A stretch of 64,000 nt of DNA from Blattamonas nauphoetae (GCA_033064195.1 JARBJD010000089.1:62001-126000); one strand, 5' to 3'; shown: positions 1-12,031, counted from the first letter of the stretch. Made by a program: numbers and translations. Notes: generated by a model not told the origin, from the letters alone.

Positions 1-2740
1 GCAGGAACACTTCAAGATGGAAGGATACTCAGCTGTGGCTCACATGTTGGAGGAGGGGTTGTGGATATGCAAGCTGGATCTGGCGCATGCATATCTTCAC
101 ATCGCCCTCAGTCCGCGAGAACATCTTTACTTCGGATTTCAGCACAGGGGGAGAACATACGTGCAGCAGACGATGTGTTTCGGGTTGACTTCGGCCCCAA
201 GGCAATTCACAAAACTCGTGAGACCGGTGGTAGCAAAGTTCAGGAGACAATTTCCCGTACTGGCCTACCTGGACGATTTCATCGTCATGGGCCAGTCAAA
301 GGAGGCGGCGGAGGAGAATGTAGAACGGGTGAGAGCAGAACTCGAAAACTAGGCTTCACAATCAATTTGGAGAAGTCTGTATTCACAGCGAGCCAGCGGG
401 TGCAATTCTTAGGGCTGGAATGGAATTCAGTAGCCAGGACAGTCGGAGTGGGGGCAGAGAAACGGAAACTGGTTCTGGAAGCAGTGAGGGAGAGATTGAG
501 GCAAGCCGGGAAAGATGGAGAAGTCAGAGTCAAAACGATGGCATCGTTGATCGGCAAATTGCAGGCGATGGCCTTTGCGGACAGTATGGTTCATTTCAAG
601 ACTCGTCATCTTGTCGATTGGAAGGAGTCTCTTGTGTCCAAACACGGTTGGAACGCAAGAGGGAAGCTCGGCCTGGCGGAAGTCGAAGAGCTGAGATGGT
701 GGAAAACAAGGCTGGCGATGAAGATGGAGCGTACGATCCAACAGTTCGACCATCTTGTTACCATGGTCTCAGACGCCAGCGAATGGGGACTCGGGGTAAT
801 TTGGGAGAGAAGGGATGGCGAGAAACAGAGTTGGCAACGCAGATTCGATGCCGGCGAGACAACGTGGTCGAGCAATCGAAGGGAAGCCGAGGCGATCTTG
901 GAGGGCTTCGAGGAGGGGGTAAAAAGAGGTATGATCAGGAATGGAGAAGACGTTCTTGTCAGATCAGACAGTATGGCAGCGGTTGCCAACATCAATCGGA
1001 GGAACTGCGCGGTTTCACTCCTCCCACAGTTTTGTGCACTGTTTCAACAGGCGGACAGCGCACGGAGCAGAATTTGGGCCGAACACATAGCGGGCAAGGA
1101 GAACGTAGTGGCAGACAGACTCTCGCGGATGCGAGATGCCACGGACTACGCCCTGAAACCGGAGATCTTCAGATGGATCATCCGGGAGTTCAAGATCTTG
1201 CCGAGCGTAGACGCCTTCGCGTCGGCACAGAACAGGAAAGTCAGAAGATTCTGGTCGCTGACTCAGGAAAGCGGGTCGGCGGGGACAAACGCGATGCTCC
1301 AAGACTGGAACGGAGAGTCGTGCGTTTTCGCCTTCCCCCCGATTCCCTCATCCAGAGAGTACTACTGAAATGGAAGAAGAGCACCACTCACCTCATCCTG
1401 GTGATTCCAGATTGGAGCACGATTCCGGGCAGAGACGTGTTGGAGCAAGAAGCACTCAAGACACTATCACTGGGAAGGACAGAGGAAGTGACGACGATCG
1501 GCCCAGGCCTAGAAGCGAGCAGGAGCTCGCGCCCACCAGGTCTCCTCCGAGCATTCTTGCTGGGGAGATCTGGGAGGGACTCACAGACATGTTAGGGATG
1601 GAGGAAGACACGATGCTTTGGATCCTCGCGGGAATCAGTGAGGCTACTGTACGCCAATATGCCGCATCTATAAGGAAGTGGATCGAGGAGGAATATCAAG
1701 CGAAGAGAGATTGGACAGCACTCAACCCTGTGCAGGTCTCGAATTTCCTCTTTCGGTGGATGAGGAGGACTAAATCCCCAAACACAACCTCGATTGCGCG
1801 GAGCGCTCTATCTTTCCTTTCACAGCTGCTGGGAAAAGGCCAGGTCGGTACCTCGCTCACGGTCACAGCGACTATGCGGGGAATTCGCCGAGTGAACCCA
1901 CAGAAACCAAAATATTCAGACATTTGGGACGCCAGGATCATGGAGAAGGAAGTTTTGAGGAGATGGACTGACAGGGACACGCTAGGCGATGACGAGATCA
2001 GGACTGCGCTCGCCGTCACCCTCATCCTTCAACATGCGCTTCGTTTCACGGAAATGAGCCGAATCAATCGAGAGACTGTCAGGATCGATCAGGAGAATGA
2101 CGAGATCAGCTTCATCACCAGACTGAAAACTGGCGACGGGGAGGAAACGGTGACGCTGAAAGAGAGCCATCTGACCGAAGGGTTGAGAGCAAGGGATTGG
2201 ATTTCGCTATTGGACGGAAGGAGGGAGGTCGAATGGGGGGGACAATTACTCGGGGATCTCGACAGGTCGTTATCAGCGGGGGAGATCGCCTCCAGAATTA
2301 AACTGCTCATGGGCACGATGGGGTTGGACAGTTCGAAGTACGGTCCGTACTCCCTTAAACACGCGGGAAGATCGAGGAACAGATTGATTGGGATGAGCGA
2401 CGGGGACAACGCTCGACAGGCAAGACTCTCCTCGAGGACAAACACCCTCCAACGATTCTATATCAAGCAGTCATCACCTCCCAACGGACTCAAACTTTCT
2501 TCATCCCGAACAGAGAAAGCCATTCGTCGACAATCACTGAAGAGTGATTCCGACAATGGTTTCGAAAGAAGGGATGAAGAAAGTTTCCTGCCGCCACCCG
2601 CCCCAGCAACTCGACAATCGGAACGACTTAAAATAAGGAAACTTTCTTCCCCTCTTTCGAAATCCTCCCAACGGAGTATACTGCCCGACACGACGACATG
2701 ATCCGGCTGTAAAACGGTAGTAGTTTTCTGAATAGAGAGA
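1..2740 (+). mobile_element. DIRS-like (tyrosine-recombinase) retroelement, 5' end outside the window
   Basis: Fossil element of the DIRS order. The parts in order are a reverse transcriptase with the YLDDF active-site box (about 17-450), an RNase H-like region containing VSDASEWG and a VRSDSMAAV stretch (about 700-1370), and a tyrosine recombinase (about 1370-2701) with an ALRFTEM segment, a SLKHAGRSR segment and a late tyrosine in RFYIKQ. RT plus RNase H plus tyrosine recombinase without an aspartic integrase is the DIRS signature. The left part lies beyond the window. The visible coding part looks broken in about one place; it is probably fairly young because the long frames are otherwise open. 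The RT and RNase H assignments are firm; the exact DIRS subgroup is not resolved. Confidence 0.85.
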
Positions 2741-4272
2741 CAATGTGTTTCAATTTTCTATCAATGATAATTGAGAGAGGTAGACACCTTGTGACAAAAA
2801 ATTGGACACCAAAAAATATGGAATGACGTGAAAACTGTAAAACAAAATAAATGATGGACATGCTCTTCGCGACATGACACGTGATTCACTTCATCCTGTT
2901 CGATCCCTCGAACTTTAATTTTTTTCACTGTATGGTAGTAACACTCGAGGAGGCTGTCACTGAATGAGAGAACGCTGATTCCATTACTTTCTTGTGGGAT
3001 CGAGTTCACACCTCACATGATTTTTTGACAAAGGAAGTCCAATGAGATGTAAATCGCATAATTTTCAAAAAGAATTGAAACGAGGGTTCACGAAATGTGT
3101 TTGATGAGGTTAAAGTCGGGAACGATTGTTCGATGGTATTTCTGACCGATATTGACATGTTTGATTCTTGGAAGTATTATCGTTTTTCTTTTTCAACCAG
3201 CATGATCACTGAGAAGGACCCGTGAGTGGTGGAGAGGGTTCATCTTTGCTTGAGTGAGTTTTTAGACGATAGTGTCATTGAATTGTTTTCCGTCAATGAT
3301 CTCTTCCGTCACGACAAGTTTTCAGTTTCAACTAATCCCAGTACATCACCAAATCCCAAGTTTGCTGGGATGATCACACAACCCAGATTCTCAGCATGAT
3401 GTGTCTTTTATCTTTATGACTTCTTGAATTTCTCTAGTCATCTCTCACACAGATTCTTCACATCGCCAAACCTACAAAGCTCATGAAAGAAACATTTAGA
3501 AAGAGTCTCATTTCCAAAGACGCAGCGATTTTGAAAATGATGGAGAAGAATGCGAGGAACTCTGTGCGATTTGTGAAGACCAAGTCGATACACTTTGACA
3601 AATCGTTGGAAGAAACAGTGTGATTTTTTGATTTTGATGTCTCTCTTTCGATGAACAGCTGAACTGTATGACGCCTTTTTGAATCCAATTCGAACAGAAT
3701 GCAAAGTCTTGATGGCTTCGTGCTGTGGCTGGCCTTTTCATTTCACGACTAACTGTTAATCGTCGGTGTTCGGCGCATCGGTGTCCTTGGATACTACCTT
3801 GACAGAGACATGGAGCGAGCGAGTTGACAAGTGTCTTCCTTTTCCTTTTCTTCATTCAATCTGCTACTATCTTTCACTAGACATTCACCATCTGGGATCC
3901 ATTCAGGAGTGATATCGGATATGAATCACGTGTCATGTCGTTCGGAGTATGACCCCCTACAGTTGCATTTCACGTCATTCTATCTTATTTTTCATTGTTG
4001 TTCTTCCAAAAAATTCCAGGAGATGTCTACCCCAGTAAAGGTGAAGTGAGTGAAAAAGGAACTCTCTACTCTCACTTGTTCAATCAAAAAGCAAAAATTA
4101 CAGCCGGATCAGGTCGTCGTGTCGGGCAGTATAACAAAGGGGGGATCACTTCACGGAACCAAAACTCCAAAAAAGCCAAAAAGTAACTCATTCTTTCTTC
4201 ATTTAAGATCAATTCACAGGAAAATTACTCAAACTTTCTTCATCCCTTCTTTCGAAACCATTGTCGGAATAT
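2702..4272. mobile_element. DIRS-like 3' non-coding tail and inverted tail of a second copy
   Basis: The 3' end of the element (about 2548-2990) recurs as a diverged reverse complement at about 3850-4272. Matching blocks are the coding tail (2553-2585 against 4238-4270), the segment next to the ATGATCCGGCTG end (2675-2710 against 4101-4133), the GGTAGACA block and the ATGACACGTGATTCA block (about 2875 against 3925). The two arms are tail to tail. The second copy is cut off at about 4272, only about 14 bp before the start codon of the next gene. The middle (about 3000-3850) holds no gene I can support. Confidence 0.6.
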
Positions 4273-4285
4273 TCATTGATCCAGA

Positions 4286-6483
4286 ATGAGTCTCACATCA
4301 AACGGATCAGGTGACTCTTCGATGTCTTCAAAGGAGACTGTTGTGAATGATGATCTCACACCCAGTTGGAATCTGGTTTGGTCGTTTTCGTGATTCATCT
4401 CTCTCGTTCTCAGTCGAATATCTCCTCACATCTTGAAGTATTGCAATGTGACGATGAAGATATTATTGTTGACACACTCCGGGAGTTGCAGAAAGTGGCA
4501 TCTGGTGTGTATTCTTGCTTTCTTCATCGATTTCTTTTGGATGTTTTTGATGTGTTCCAGAAAGTAGGTCGAATGAGAGTTTCGATGATTGGTGTCGATA
4601 TCTGTCTCCATTGTGTTGTGTCCCTCACTCATCTGGACTTGTGGTCTCGTTTTCTGTTTTGTTGATTGTTGATTGTGGCTTTGATTTCAGGCTGAACTGA
4701 TGAAACTGGTTTCGATTCTTTGTTTGTGGTTTTCTTGGTTGTGATGATGGATGTCTTCATTTCTTGCTCTCTTGCTTTCTTGCTTTCTTTCAGATTCGAA
4801 ATCGCCGTCGTTCGTTCGCTCGTCGCTTTCGTCTGAAATCGCTTCTTTCGTGCTCACGCAATTTGGAGATTGGTCTTCGTGTGCTGGATTGGAATCAGTG
4901 TGTTTCATTCTTTCATCTTGCTCATTTGTTTTCAGTGTTGTTCTTGCATGGAATCACTCTTTTTCGAACCTGAAATCGTCCACTCGCTTTTTCTCCAACA
5001 AAACGTCCTTATCCTTTCCAAATTCGACATAATCAGAGAATCATCGCCTCCACCTGCAGTTCTCGTCGCTTTGGCTCGGATTTCTCTCTTTCCTCATCTC
5101 GAAATCGCCACACATTCTCTCTGGACACTTTACTATCTCGTCGAGCGAGATCCACCTGCTCTCACACTCCTCCCCTCGCCCATCTTCCCATCATCTTCCC
5201 CACATCAACAATATTCTGGTCTCTCATTCCTGGCTGCTCTGCCAGAGAAACTCCGAATCCTTTTCTCCAAATTCCAACAGAATGTCCCAACTGATCCTTC
5301 ACATCTCCCAAAATACATCCAGCTCACGAAAGATGATCAATTATTCGTCACTCGTTCTCTCGAATTCTGTTTCTTTACCATCCTCCTTCCAACACTCCTT
5401 TTGCGAGCAACTCCACGAATCGAAGTGTGTTTTGACTCTTTTCATCATTTCTCGTCATTTCAGGTTGATTCCGAGATCATTCGAGAATTGATTCTCTTTG
5501 TGAAAGAAGCTCTCACAACGATTCTCTCGAACATTTCGAGCATCGACAATCTCATCGCTTCTCTTCACACCGACTCTTCTCCAACCACTCCGTGTATTTC
5601 TGGAGTTGACACCCAAATGACATTTTCTCTGAACCATCTTCGAAATGAGAGTGAAAGGTTTGTGACCTGTGGATGGAGTTTCTTAGTCAATTTGACATGC
5701 AAAATCGCAGATCCCCACAAGTCTTCCTTCCAAACCATTATCCTCGACGATCCATCCTTCCCCGACCTCATCCTCAACTCTCTCAAACTCAACCACAAAG
5801 TCATCAGGCGAAACACCATCTTGGCCATCATCAACATCGTTCTTGCCTATCCATGGATGAGGGAAAGCTTCAGGACAGCGAATCTTGTTGGTCGTATGTT
5901 TGAAACAGTCGACTTTGTGTCTCTTCCTCTCTCGGAGTCCGAAACTCTTTTCGGTCTCACCAAATTCATCGCCAACATGCTCGTTCCGTTTGGAGGCAAC
6001 ATAAAAGCACAATTCGAACAATATCCGCTCATTCGTGTTTCTGTTTTCGAGCCAGCCAAACAATTCATCACATTCATCTTCCGCCATTCGGACAAACTCA
6101 TTCTGAATGAAGGAAGGAAAACTGAATTCGAGAAACGCCTCTGTCTCATGCACAACCACGTCAAAAGCATGGAACTACGCTCGGACGAATACGACATCGA
6201 CTTTGTGTCAGAACTTGTGAAATGGGAAATGCAGACGATGACCGAGAAGGAGAACGAAGCAAATTTTGAGAATGTCTTCGATAGCTTGCTGAACAGAACA
6301 CAAGAACGGAATCGAGACAAGCGAGAGCGGCAGAAGAGACGAGAAGTGCGTTTGAGAGAAGAAGGGTGGGATGATGCGTTTGAACTGCGAGTGGTGGGGA
6401 TCGAGAGGAAGACCGTTCCAAGCTTCCAAAATTGGGAGAGACGATTCAGAATCGAGCAGGTATTCAATGCGAACATGCTCTGA
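4286..6483 (+). CDS. Seven-exon helical-repeat family protein, copy 1
   Basis: Not a family I recognise. Model from alignment with the three paralogs: exons 4286-4375, 4414-4504, 4561-4640, 4691-4721, 4794-4897, 4936-5424 and 5464-6483; introns of 38, 56, 50, 72, 38 and 39 nt, all GT-AG; 634 residues. The start ATG opens MSLTSNGSG and has a counterpart in copy 2. All exon phases close without a stop. The body looks all-helical and leucine-rich, HEAT/ARM-like, and has no signal peptide. Conserved landmarks are SLPLSES, YPLIRVSVFEPAKQF and a basic KRERQKRRE segment before LREEGWDD near the C-terminus. The last intron is a multiple of three, so genomic DNA also reads straight through it. Probably cytoplasmic; role unknown. 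Confidence 0.85.
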
Positions 6484-7677
6484 TGAATGTTTGTCGATTG
6501 TCGAACACACATCCTTTCCTCTTCCGTTTGTGTCAAACTTCATCTCGTCTGACCAAACGTACCTCACCTCATTCTCAATCTTTTTTTTCTCATTTCTCAT
6601 CTCTCCTGCTTGCGTTGTGTTGAAACTGGCTGTTGTGTGATTGGAGTTGGTGGAGTGTCTGTCTGTCCCTCCCACTCATCCACCAAACTCAGATGAGCGA
6701 ACATGGAGAGATGAAAAGTCACGATCGCCGTGTCTTCCTCGTTGGGATTGTGTGACTTGACTGGACTGAGTCATCTGACGACATCTCCTTATCAGAATGA
6801 CCTCGCTTCTTCACTCGCACTCATTCCGCTCGTCCACGAGCACCAACCGGAACCTCCCCGTCTCGTCACTCGATATTACTTTTGAACTCTGCCTTCCGTG
6901 CAACTGACTCCGACAGCTGGATCTCACCCAAGCTGTCGTTCATTCTCCCAACAATTTGATCAGCACTTGCGGACTCCCCCTCGCTGTGTGGATGTTCTGA
7001 ATCCCAAACAACACCACATCAACGAGACTGGACGAACTGAAGAATGCAAAACCGACCGAAGACTGACAAAAACTGACGACGACAAGGAATCATAGAAGAA
7101 AGCGAGATAGACAGTCTCAGTGACATTCTGAGAACATTCTTGTTGACTTTGCTGCTTCCGCCACCGATGTCCCTCTCGCTCAACCAGAAAGTGTGGGACC
7201 GACCTCCACACTTGGTGACCACACCCAGTTCGTCTTTCATTTATTCATTCATTCAGGCCAAGCGACATGTTTGTTCGTTCAAACCATTTGACTGCGTCAC
7301 GTGCAGAGATTCCTCTGCCCAACGCCACATTCAACCACTCCAGCACCTTCAGCGACAGCATCAACCGCTTTGCTCCAACCACAACTTCTTCAACTCAGTC
7401 AACGACGACAGCATCCCGAACAGGATCTCCACTGGCATCCGCTCAAAGTCAGACGACAGCCCCATCTTCAACAGAGAATCAGAAATCACCGTCCAAAGCC
7501 ACCCCTCACTTCACCACCACTTCGGCCTCAAGAAAGCCTGACCGTCCCGCGGATAATCTGTATATCATTGAAACTGTATCTTATCCATCTCATTCGTCAT
7601 GTTTTTGGAACAGAACGATGACCACTTGAAAGATTAAAAGTGTGGGCCACTTGATCCATCAATTATCCTTGTTCGAG
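6484..7677 (+). other. Intergenic, with weak candidate exons
   Basis: The first part is 3' flank that resembles the 3' flanks of the other family copies. A possible small spliced gene starts at ATG 6693: exon 6693-6749, a 46-nt GT-AG intron, then 6796-6885, giving 48 residues. An ATG-started Ser/Thr-rich frame of 120 codons lies at 7267-7629. Neither has a recognisable domain, so I list them only as possibilities. Confidence 0.25.
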
Positions 7678-9375
7678 ATGAATACTGAACAAAAATCACG
7701 GATAGAGACTCTAATCACCGCTTTTAAAGCGTACCCAACCGCATTTATCCCCAGAAAACCGAAATATGATGAAGCTGCCATCGAGAAGGTCTCTCAAACA
7801 TCAGTTGATCTTCTCTCATGTCTACAATCTACCCCACATGATTATGAAATTGTTACACCTGTGTTTCTTACATCAATCCTCGTTGTTTATGTGTCTGGCA
7901 TTGATTCACTGAAAGAAACACTCGTCTCGATTCTTGCCTCACTCATGAGACTATCTTCAGAAGATGTTCACTTTCTCCTTCACAGCTGTGATCCTTCACC
8001 TCCTTATGCATCGGACAAGATCCCCTATGGTTGCTTCGTGAAATTTCCAACTGTCGGAAAGACTCTCACGCAATCTCTTGAGGAGCTCGTCGATTTGGAA
8101 CCTCATCCCTCCGAATATACATTCCCAAACCTTGTTCTTCCATTTTCATGTCTCTTCCTCATGGCCACCGTTCTTAACTTCGTCAACACCATCCCAAATG
8201 ACTCGCCTCTCCGACCCTCTCTTGTTCTCTTTCTTCGACACTTTGGAACTCATACGACCCTTCTCGAACGTTTCAAACGTGTCCAACGAGACTCACCACT
8301 CAAGTTCTTCCTATCAATCAGTTTTCGCCGTCTTCTGATCAACCTGACACAATTCCTGTCTGACGAAGACACCTCATCTGTTCTCCAGCTCATTCAGTCA
8401 CACTATGGCGGTTTTGAGGTTGAAAACGATGATTTCCTGCAGAATTGTGTTGTCGAGGAGGTCACAACACTTCTTCCCGACTCGCCTCGTCCATCCCCCC
8501 TTCGGATCGAGGCCACGCGTTCATATCTGCTCACTCTCTCCAAAACTGTGTCGTTCTATTTCAGCTTCAGTCCTGTGCGGGAATGGCGGCACTTCAAACC
8601 ACTCTACGTGAACGACGCTTGGTGCGCTCTCGTCTCCGATTATCTCCAACAGGAGAACGTGCCAGCCATCTCAAAAACAAGATTGGATTGCTTTCCGTGC
8701 TCCTTTCTTGTCTCATCGCAATTAGCATCGGAAATGTTGTCTTTCATCGCCACAACTGAATCGCTCTCCAAATGTGAATGCTGCTTCTCGTTGCTTTCCA
8801 GACAAGAACCACCCCCTTCTCCACACCCGCTTGAGCCATCTGTGTTCTTGGGGCTTGTTGAGAAGACCACATCACTGCTTCGCAATCGAGAATCAAACAA
8901 ACTCCACAAAACGATCTTTCGGACACTTCGGAGTTGGGTGAACTGGGATCAGCTGGAACTCTCGTCCATGTTCCCCCCTCTCCTCCCTCTCCTCTCGGAA
9001 GCAGCACGAGTGATCTCCCGAAGGACCCAAGTCCATCCTCACTCAGCGTTTCTGGAACATGTCGCTGTGAGTGGAATCAACAAACTTCGGAAGACAAACC
9101 TGGCCGACTCTCCGCGTCGTTCCGCCACCCGAATTCTTCTTCGGATCGCTCTGAACTTCCCGACTGTCCAAGGAACAAACCAGATCGTCGGCAACTTCTC
9201 GTTCACAGTGTCTCGGGCGAAGTCGACACGAGTGAAGGAGATTCAAGATCTCACCACTCGTCTGTTGGTTGAGGGGGGATGCGAGGATCTCTTCGCCTCG
9301 GCGGGTCTGGAAACGATATACCAGCTCCGATTCAGGGCAATGATGAACCATCCCTCGGCATATTTCGATTTATGA
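7678..9375 (+). CDS. Single-exon helical (HEAT/ARM-like) protein of unknown function
   Basis: An open frame of 565 residues. I chose the ATG at 7678 (MNTEQKS); the frame extends 12 codons further up but without an ATG. The sequence is rich in leucine, has repeated amphipathic helices with proline breaks, and shows no signal peptide or clear membrane span. In composition and size it resembles the seven-exon family next to it, but I see no clear shared motif such as SLPLSES or the basic KRERQKRRE tail. It may be a distant relative or an independent helical scaffold. No catalytic motif is visible. Confidence 0.7.
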   Translation: MNTEQKSRIETLITAFKAYPTAFIPRKPKYDEAAIEKVSQTSVDLLSCLQSTPHDYEIVTPVFLTSILVVYVSGIDSLKETLVSILASLMRLSSEDVHFLLHSCDPSPPYASDKIPYGCFVKFPTVGKTLTQSLEELVDLEPHPSEYTFPNLVLPFSCLFLMATVLNFVNTIPNDSPLRPSLVLFLRHFGTHTTLLERFKRVQRDSPLKFFLSISFRRLLINLTQFLSDEDTSSVLQLIQSHYGGFEVENDDFLQNCVVEEVTTLLPDSPRPSPLRIEATRSYLLTLSKTVSFYFSFSPVREWRHFKPLYVNDAWCALVSDYLQQENVPAISKTRLDCFPCSFLVSSQLASEMLSFIATTESLSKCECCFSLLSRQEPPPSPHPLEPSVFLGLVEKTTSLLRNRESNKLHKTIFRTLRSWVNWDQLELSSMFPPLLPLLSEAARVISRRTQVHPHSAFLEHVAVSGINKLRKTNLADSPRRSATRILLRIALNFPTVQGTNQIVGNFSFTVSRAKSTRVKEIQDLTTRLLVEGGCEDLFASAGLETIYQLRFRAMMNHPSAYFDL

Positions 9376-9913
9376 TGACGTCTCAGAAACTGATTGTCAA
9401 TGGCACAGCAAGGACACTCTCGACTTCTCGCGAATCATCGTGGCAAAACGTTTCCGAGCGAGAAACCGAATAAGGAACGACTCAGGATCATCGAGATTGT
9501 CACAAATTCATCTCCAAAAATCATGCTTTTTCTGGGATCCATATTTTATCGAAACCGAATTCAGATAGAACCCACCAAAACAAGAATCATGATGATCAAT
9601 GATCTCTCCTTTCCCGACCAATTTCAGCCTATCTCTTGATTGAAATGCATCAAGTATTCTATTTCATATTATTTTCGGCTGGTTACCAGTCGATCCATCG
9701 TTCTTTCCAGAGATCCACAACAACAAAGATCATCGTTCAGTTTTCTTACCGGATGGTGTAATCAGTGTCGGAGAATTTTCTACGACAGATAATCATCCGG
9801 AATTTCAGAATCTTGATACTTTGATATTTCAAACGCCACCAGGAGAGAGATCGAGCATAATCGAACAAATTGATATCAGCTATGGGCCAACACAAATCAA
9901 ACATCAAGACATC
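9376..9913. other. Intergenic, AT-rich
   Basis: About 540 bp between two same-strand genes. The right part (9640-9913) stays open into the PB1 gene frame but has no ATG in frame before 9914. Nothing else supported. Confidence 0.4.
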
Positions 9914-10738
9914 ATGTCCTCATACGTTCAAACTCTGAAAATCTCGTACACAGTGACGAATGACACTCGTCGGATGGAAATGAACCAGGTCCCATCCATG
10001 GAAGCCTTGCTCGGACAAATTCACACTTTGTTCAACATCCACCCTGCGTCTCCACTGTCTGTCACATACACCGACAACGAGGGAGACACCATCACCGTTG
10101 CCAACGACGCTGATGTTCATACAGCCTTCGAAACAGCCCAACTCGGAAGCACCATCAAACTCTCAGTTTCTCCGAAATATCAGAAAGGACCGCATCACGC
10201 CATGTTCTGCTGCCGACGCAGACGATTTGGCCGTCGCTTCTGCGCTGATCCCGAACACCCGTTTGAATTCACCCAACGCCAGTTCCCATTTGGGATGCCG
10301 TTCCCTCTTCGAATCGCAGCTCGGTTCGACAAGGAAGCAGTTCGGACGCAGCTCGAGTCGACGTTCGGCGCAATCAAAGAGTTCCTCACTCTCGTCATCG
10401 TCGCCATGGGACTGCACCTCTGGTTCCCCTTCAAATACATCCTGAACAAGACGAAGCCACAAGAAGACCAGACATCAGCTGCACAGAAGGAAGGCACGCA
10501 AGACGACACATCCACTCCGCTCCAGACCGATCAGGCTGCCCCGTGCCTCTCGCAATACCCGCCTGTCCCCCAACCTCCTCTGGCCACGCCAGGCGGGATG
10601 GAGAATTGGGGGCCGTTCCAACAGTTCGGAGCGAACTTCATACAGTTCTTCCAGGCAATGACAAAGCAGGCACCGACTCAGGCTCCTCCTCCTGTGCAGG
10701 TTCCCGACCCCCAACTCCTCCACAGCAAGGATGAATAG
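9914..10738 (+). CDS. PB1-domain protein with hydrophobic segment
   Basis: 274 residues from ATG 9914 (MSSYVQTLK). Residues about 1-90 look like a PB1 domain: a beta-rich start, then an acidic OPCA-type motif, YTDNEGDTITVANDAD, which in type I PB1 domains binds the basic face of a partner PB1. A Cys/Arg patch (CCRRRRFGRRFC) follows at about residue 97. A hydrophobic stretch FLTLVIVAMGLHLWFPF at about 162-178 could be a membrane anchor. The C-terminal third is Pro/Gln-rich and disordered. PB1 domains assemble signalling or autophagy-adaptor complexes; no ZZ or UBA domain is visible, so a p62/NBR1 role is not supported. The frame extends upstream to 9821 only with a TTG codon. Confidence 0.7.
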   Translation: MSSYVQTLKISYTVTNDTRRMEMNQVPSMEALLGQIHTLFNIHPASPLSVTYTDNEGDTITVANDADVHTAFETAQLGSTIKLSVSPKYQKGPHHAMFCCRRRRFGRRFCADPEHPFEFTQRQFPFGMPFPLRIAARFDKEAVRTQLESTFGAIKEFLTLVIVAMGLHLWFPFKYILNKTKPQEDQTSAAQKEGTQDDTSTPLQTDQAAPCLSQYPPVPQPPLATPGGMENWGPFQQFGANFIQFFQAMTKQAPTQAPPPVQVPDPQLLHSKDE

Positions 10739-10918
10739 TGTTGCGGAACTTCCCTTCTCCACACTTCTCTTAACATACAATTCTTCGTCTCTCTTTTGTG
10801 ATTATTCGCAAAAATGTCGGTTTTTATATCCATTAAACAAGTGAAAGATGGTTTAAAGAGGATCTTTCACACCAGGTTGTCTCGATGCGATTAATGGTCA
10901 GATCATGACATCACATCT

Positions 10919-12031
10919 ATGAATCCTCCAAACCCGTCTGGTTCATTTGCCAGATGCGAAAGTTCTCCGAAACCCATCCTTCCTCCTCTCGATACACTCT
11001 CTATGGATTCCGTTCAATCCTCTCTCGACTCACCAACTTTCGCACCCCATCTCGTTGAACCTCTCCAATTCTCATCGTTTCTACCATGCTCCCCTGCTGA
11101 TATATCTTCTTTTCGCTCTATTGAAGACTTATTTCAGGAAACTCCGTCAATTTCTGATCCGAACATCGTCACCACCAGTCTCGAAGCCCTCCACTTTGCA
11201 TCAGCCAATATCGTGCACACACGTACACTACCTGTACAAATACCTCTCAGTACGCACCCGGGAGCAATGTTTCTGAGTTCGCAGTCCCCACTTTCAAATA
11301 GCCAGTGGAACCCTTCCATCGAACTCAGTCCAGCCACATCCCGTCTCTCCTCCACGAAGTGTCCAGATTCCTCCCATCATCGATCCCCGTCCCCTTCAAT
11401 CACATCATCTCCATCAATCTCGTTCTCCCCCAACACGTCATCGAATCTCCATGGCACTTCGGGATTGTCGTTTTTCTCCAGCAATCAATCCCCAACATCA
11501 ATGAATTCCGCACAGTTTTCGAGTCAGTCACTTTCACATTCAACGCCTCTTTCATCACCCACTCACCATAGCTCTGCCGGTCATCTCAGAATCCACATCT
11601 CACCACCCTCTCAGAACGCCACAATTCTCCAACCAGACTATCACCCGAAGCCTGGAGAGCCTCCCGATGTTCTAGAAGACCCTGCAATCCAAGCTGCATT
11701 TGACGAGTGTCATCACCGTACCGAAACTGATTTTGATCAACCACTCGTCTCAAGCCGCAGAAAACGAAGAAATCTGCTGCGATTCAAACGCCAGATCGAG
11801 CATACCTTCGCAAAGTTGCAACAATCTGCGACATTTTCTCGTGAAGTAGCGATTCTCTCGGAATCGTCTGACATCGGCGACGAGACATCGTCGACTTCAG
11901 ATTTCTCCGTCAAGGATCCAGAAAATGCTGATCTGTTCGCGAATGATTCTCCACAGACGATATTATCACCTGTTTATCGTCCGCTTGGGAGAATTGTGAG
12001 TGATGAAATCACAGTCCACAAACCTCCATGA
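10919..12031 (+). CDS. Ser/Pro-rich disordered protein
   Basis: 370 residues from ATG 10919 (MNPPNPSGS). The first 230 or so residues are low complexity, dominated by Ser, Pro and Thr. A basic cluster SSRRKRRNLLRFKRQ at about 279-293 is followed by a predicted helix and an acidic Ser-rich tail; the cluster could be a nuclear localisation signal or a membrane-binding patch. No domain recognised. Codon use and the uninterrupted frame support a real gene, although low-complexity frames can stay open by chance. Confidence 0.55.
   Translation: MNPPNPSGSFARCESSPKPILPPLDTLSMDSVQSSLDSPTFAPHLVEPLQFSSFLPCSPADISSFRSIEDLFQETPSISDPNIVTTSLEALHFASANIVHTRTLPVQIPLSTHPGAMFLSSQSPLSNSQWNPSIELSPATSRLSSTKCPDSSHHRSPSPSITSSPSISFSPNTSSNLHGTSGLSFFSSNQSPTSMNSAQFSSQSLSHSTPLSSPTHHSSAGHLRIHISPPSQNATILQPDYHPKPGEPPDVLEDPAIQAAFDECHHRTETDFDQPLVSSRRKRRNLLRFKRQIEHTFAKLQQSATFSREVAILSESSDIGDETSSTSDFSVKDPENADLFANDSPQTILSPVYRPLGRIVSDEITVHKPP

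Noticed and set aside
61-2701. Several other long frames on both strands in the first 2.7 kb
   Set aside because: They are shadows of the DIRS-like element; only the RT, RNase H and recombinase readings show family motifs.
4870-4947. N-terminal 26 residues (MVFVCWIG...) of the apparent 537-residue frames in the family
   Set aside because: They read through the 38-nt intron 5. The spliced exon 5 frame is different and conserved, so the apparent hydrophobic N-terminus is an artefact.
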